The position numbers and the translations under genes were made by a program. DNA of 35,405 nucleotides. It comes from Bacteroidales bacterium (GTDB lineage: Bacteria > Bacteroidota > Bacteroidia > Bacteroidales > UBA932). The notes below the pieces were generated by a model. The model worked only from the letters and a program-made list of their open reading frames with translations. It was not told the DNA's origin and did not search any database. Shown here one piece after another: positions 32,748 to 35,405 of the stretch; positions within the stretch are counted from its first letter, which is position 1, and each line of letters begins with the position of its first letter. The stretch is from NCBI GenBank assembly GCA_017429765.1, contig JAFROJ010000013.1, forward strand, positions 1 to 35,405, in the 5' to 3' direction.

Positions 32748-35405
32748 ATGTTCGACAAGAAGAAAAGAGTCTATCGTTTCGGTGGAAAGACCGCCGAGGG
32801 AGATGGTCAGATGAGGGAATTGCTGGGTGGCAAGGGCGCCAACCTGGCTGAGATGAGCAAACTCGGCATGCCGGTTCCGGCAGGTTTCACTATCACCACA
32901 GAGTGCTGCGCCGAGTATTATTCCCTCGGAGGAGGCTACACCAATGATCTGAAGAAAGAGGTCGCCGAGGCCATGAAGGCCACGGAGACCATTATGGGCA
33001 AGAAGTTCGGGGATCCCTCCGACCCGCTGCTCGTGAGCTGCCGCTCCGGCGCGAGGAGTTCCATGCCCGGAATGATGGACACCATCCTCAACATAGGACT
33101 CTGCTCCTCCACCCTCCCCGGCATGATCCAGAAGACCGGCAACCCCAGGTTCGTCTACGACGCCTACAGGCGCCTTATCATGATGTATTCCGACGTCGTG
33201 ATGGAGAAGGCCGAGGGAATCGAGCCGGCCGACGGCCAGGGTATCCGCCAGCAGCTTGACAGGATGATGATGGATCTCAAGGACAAGAAGGGCTACAAAT
33301 CCGACACCGAGATCACAGCTGACGAGCTTAAGGACCTCTGCGAGAAGTTCAAGGTGAAGGTGAAGGAGGTTCTCGGGGTCGATTTCCCCGACACCGCCCA
33401 GGAGCAGCTATGGGGCTCGATCGGAGGAGTCTTCAAGTCCTGGAACGGGAAGAGGGCCATCGCCTACCGCAGGATCGAGAAGATTCCCGATGACTGGGGC
33501 ACAGCCGTCAACGTCCAGTCCATGGTGTTCGGTAATATGGGCAACACCTCCGCCACCGGAGTCGCTTTCTCACGCAACCCGGCCAACGGGGACAACAAGT
33601 TCTACGGAGAGTGGCTCATCAACGCCCAGGGCGAGGATGTGGTCGCCGGGATCCGTACCCCCAACCCTCTTAACGAGGCCACCAAGACCGAGAAGAACAA
33701 GGATCTCGAGTCCCTCGAGACAGCCATGCCCGAGGTGTACAAGGAGCTTGACGGCATCCGTCTCAAGCTCGAGAAGCATTTCCGCGACATGCAGGACATC
33801 GAGTTCACGATCCAGGAGGGTCACCTCTGGATGCTCCAGTGCAGGATCGGCAAGCGCACCGGTCTCGCCGCCCTTCAGATGGCCATGGACATGGTCGACG
33901 AGAAGATGATCGACGAGAAGACGGCTGTCATGAGGGTCGCCCCCTCCCAGCTTGACGAGATACTCCATCCTATTCTCGATCCTTCATCCGAGAAGAAAGC
34001 CTCTGTGCTCGCCGTCGGTCTTCCCGCCTCGCCTGGCGGCTCCGTGGGCCAGATAGTTTTCACCTCCGAGGCCGCCATGGAGGCCGCCGCCAACGGCATG
34101 AAGGCCATCCTCGTCCGTGAGGAGACCTCCCCCGAGGACATCGAGGGAATGAGGGCCGCCGCCGGTATCCTCACCACCCGCGGAGGAATGACATCCCACG
34201 CCGCCCTTGTGGCCCGCGGATGGGGCAAGTGCTGCATCGTCGGATGCGAGGCTATGAAGATCAACTTCGAGGACAAGACCGTCACTTTCAATGAGAACCA
34301 GGTGTTCAACGAGGGCGACTGGCTCAGCCTGAACGGTTCCAAGGGCTTCGTCTATGGCTGCAAGATAGAGACCATGGACGCCTCCGAGAACCCTCTGTTC
34401 AAGAAGTTCATGTCGATTGTGGACAAGTTCCGCAAGCTCGGCATCAGGACCAACGCCGACACTCCCGAGGACGCCGCCAAGGCCCTGAGCTATGGCGCCG
34501 AGGGTATCGGACTGTTCCGTATCGAGCACATGTTCTACGGGGCCCATTCCGAGAAGCCCCTGTCCAAGCTCCGCAAGATGATCCTCTGCGACACCGACGA
34601 GGAGCGCCGCGCCGCCTTGGCCGAGCTCGAGCCTTACATGAAGGCCGCGGTCAAGAGCACCATGAAGATCATGAACGGCAAGCCCGTCGTGTTCCGTCTG
34701 CTCGACCCGCCTCTCCACGAGTTCGTCCCCAAGACTGAGGAGAAGAAGAAGGAGATCGCCCGCGAGCTCGGCATCTCTGTCGAGGAGGTAGAGAAGAGGG
34801 GCGAGGCCCTGCACGAGGTCAACCCGATGATGGGACACCGCGGAGTCCGTCTCCACGTCAGCTTCCCTCTCATCGCCGAGACCGAATACAGGGCTATCTT
34901 CGAGGCTACCGCCGAACTCCAGAAGGAAGGCAAGCACCCTCAGCCCGAGATTATGATTCCTGTTACCATCTCCGCCCGTGAGCTCAGCTTCCAGAAGTCA
35001 ATCTGCGACCGCATCAGGGCAGAGGTTGAAGGCAAGACCATGGAGAACATCAAATACCAGTTCGGTACCATGATTGAGATTCCTCGTGCCGCCCTCACCG
35101 GCGACCGCATGGCCCGCGCCGCCGAATTCTTCTCCTTCGGTACCAACGACCTCACCCAGATGACCTTCGGCTTCAGCCGCGACGATATCGGAACCTTCAT
35201 GGGTGAATATCTCGGCCACAAGCTCGTTGACTTCGATCCGTTCCAGACCATCGACCAGAAGGGTGTCGGCAAGCTCGTCGAGTACGGCATCAACTCCGGC
35301 CGCAGCCGCCGTCCTGAACTCAAGTGCGGTGTTTGCGGTGAGCACGGCGGTGATCCCGAATCTATCAAGTTCTTCAACCGTATCGGCATCGACTACGTAT
35401 CCTGC
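32748..35405 (+). CDS. ppdK: Pyruvate, phosphate dikinase (3' end cut by the window)
   Basis: The ATG at 32748 opens 886 uninterrupted codons to the last base of the window. Full-length Bacteroides enzymes are somewhat over 900 residues by memory, so roughly the last 20 are missing. It interconverts pyruvate + ATP + phosphate with PEP + AMP + PPi in central carbon metabolism. The N-terminal ATP-grasp part shows KGANLAEMSKLGMPVPAGFT, then CRSGARSSMPGMMDTILNIG and TSATGVAFSRNPANGDNKFY. The swivelling phosphohistidine is His484 in GGMTSHAA, and the C-terminal TIM-barrel catalytic cysteine is Cys863 in CGEHGGDP. Arginine codons CGC/CGT are more frequent here than in the neighbours, which use mostly AGG, consistent with high expression. 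Confidence 0.97.
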   Translation, partial: MFDKKKRVYRFGGKTAEGDGQMRELLGGKGANLAEMSKLGMPVPAGFTITTECCAEYYSLGGGYTNDLKKEVAEAMKATETIMGKKFGDPSDPLLVSCRSGARSSMPGMMDTILNIGLCSSTLPGMIQKTGNPRFVYDAYRRLIMMYSDVVMEKAEGIEPADGQGIRQQLDRMMMDLKDKKGYKSDTEITADELKDLCEKFKVKVKEVLGVDFPDTAQEQLWGSIGGVFKSWNGKRAIAYRRIEKIPDDWGTAVNVQSMVFGNMGNTSATGVAFSRNPANGDNKFYGEWLINAQGEDVVAGIRTPNPLNEATKTEKNKDLESLETAMPEVYKELDGIRLKLEKHFRDMQDIEFTIQEGHLWMLQCRIGKRTGLAALQMAMDMVDEKMIDEKTAVMRVAPSQLDEILHPILDPSSEKKASVLAVGLPASPGGSVGQIVFTSEAAMEAAANGMKAILVREETSPEDIEGMRAAAGILTTRGGMTSHAALVARGWGKCCIVGCEAMKINFEDKTVTFNENQVFNEGDWLSLNGSKGFVYGCKIETMDASENPLFKKFMSIVDKFRKLGIRTNADTPEDAAKALSYGAEGIGLFRIEHMFYGAHSEKPLSKLRKMILCDTDEERRAALAELEPYMKAAVKSTMKIMNGKPVVFRLLDPPLHEFVPKTEEKKKEIARELGISVEEVEKRGEALHEVNPMMGHRGVRLHVSFPLIAETEYRAIFEATAELQKEGKHPQPEIMIPVTISARELSFQKSICDRIRAEVEGKTMENIKYQFGTMIEIPRAALTGDRMARAAEFFSFGTNDLTQMTFGFSRDDIGTFMGEYLGHKLVDFDPFQTIDQKGVGKLVEYGINSGRSRRPELKCGVCGEHGGDPESIKFFNRIGIDYVSC

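Noticed and set aside
33984-34937. 317-aa minus-strand frame opposite ppdK
   Set aside because: Antisense shadow of a certain gene; low-complexity Leu/Gly/His composition.

Overview
The window is a GC-rich stretch of a Bacteroidota chromosome, most likely order Bacteroidales. Three things point there. Promoters repeatedly show the phylum's -7 box TAnnTTTG with a TTG/TTTG element about 19-21 nt upstream. Shine-Dalgarno sequences are almost absent, groEL being the exception. Many proteins carry lipoprotein signals, and the gene content (A2M/PbpC, GH127, GH32, ThuA, PIN-PhoH, PPDK) fits. The family cannot be fixed from the sequence alone; a Rikenellaceae-like gut lineage is only a guess.

Layout. 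The left edge (1-150) holds a strong minus-strand promoter and a structured leader for a gene outside the window, possibly a stable-RNA operon. Then come a DMT/GRP-type transporter (203-1213, -) and the groES-groEL operon (1351-3269, -), with a terminator after groEL. Divergent from groES is a cell-envelope operon: a giant thioester alpha-2-macroglobulin lipoprotein (3466-9003) abutting pbpC (9004-11268), followed by an M48 metalloprotease lipoprotein with its own -7 box (11317-12117). Convergent with it are a radical SAM activase-like enzyme (12476-13117, -) and a small Cys-rich membrane-associated partner (12124-12510, -).

The centre (13188-23344) is a glycan-oriented block: a ThuA-domain lipoprotein translationally coupled to a beta-propeller lipoprotein (both -), a GH32 fructan hydrolase (+), an S41 peptidase lipoprotein (-), an alpha-toroid protein (-), tRNA-Val(UAC) (-) and a GH127-type beta-L-arabinofuranosidase lipoprotein (-). 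No SusC/SusD pair, sigma/anti-sigma pair or hybrid two-component sensor is visible, so it is not a canonical polysaccharide utilisation locus.

The right part holds a second giant macroglobulin that lacks the thioester (23390-28708, -) downstream of folC (28726-30081, -). A divergent promoter region then leads into a protein with a PurL/AIRS_C-like C-terminal half (30149-31327, +), a PIN-PhoH ATPase (31340-32689, +) and ppdK (32748 to the window end, +, truncated by the window).

All intergenic gaps are under about 205 bp. I saw no insertion sequence, prophage, CRISPR array or integrase. The best candidates for something under-described are the radical SAM/Cys-rich pair, the PurL-like protein beside PhoH, and the thioester-less macroglobulin with its TonB-plug-like bait segment.
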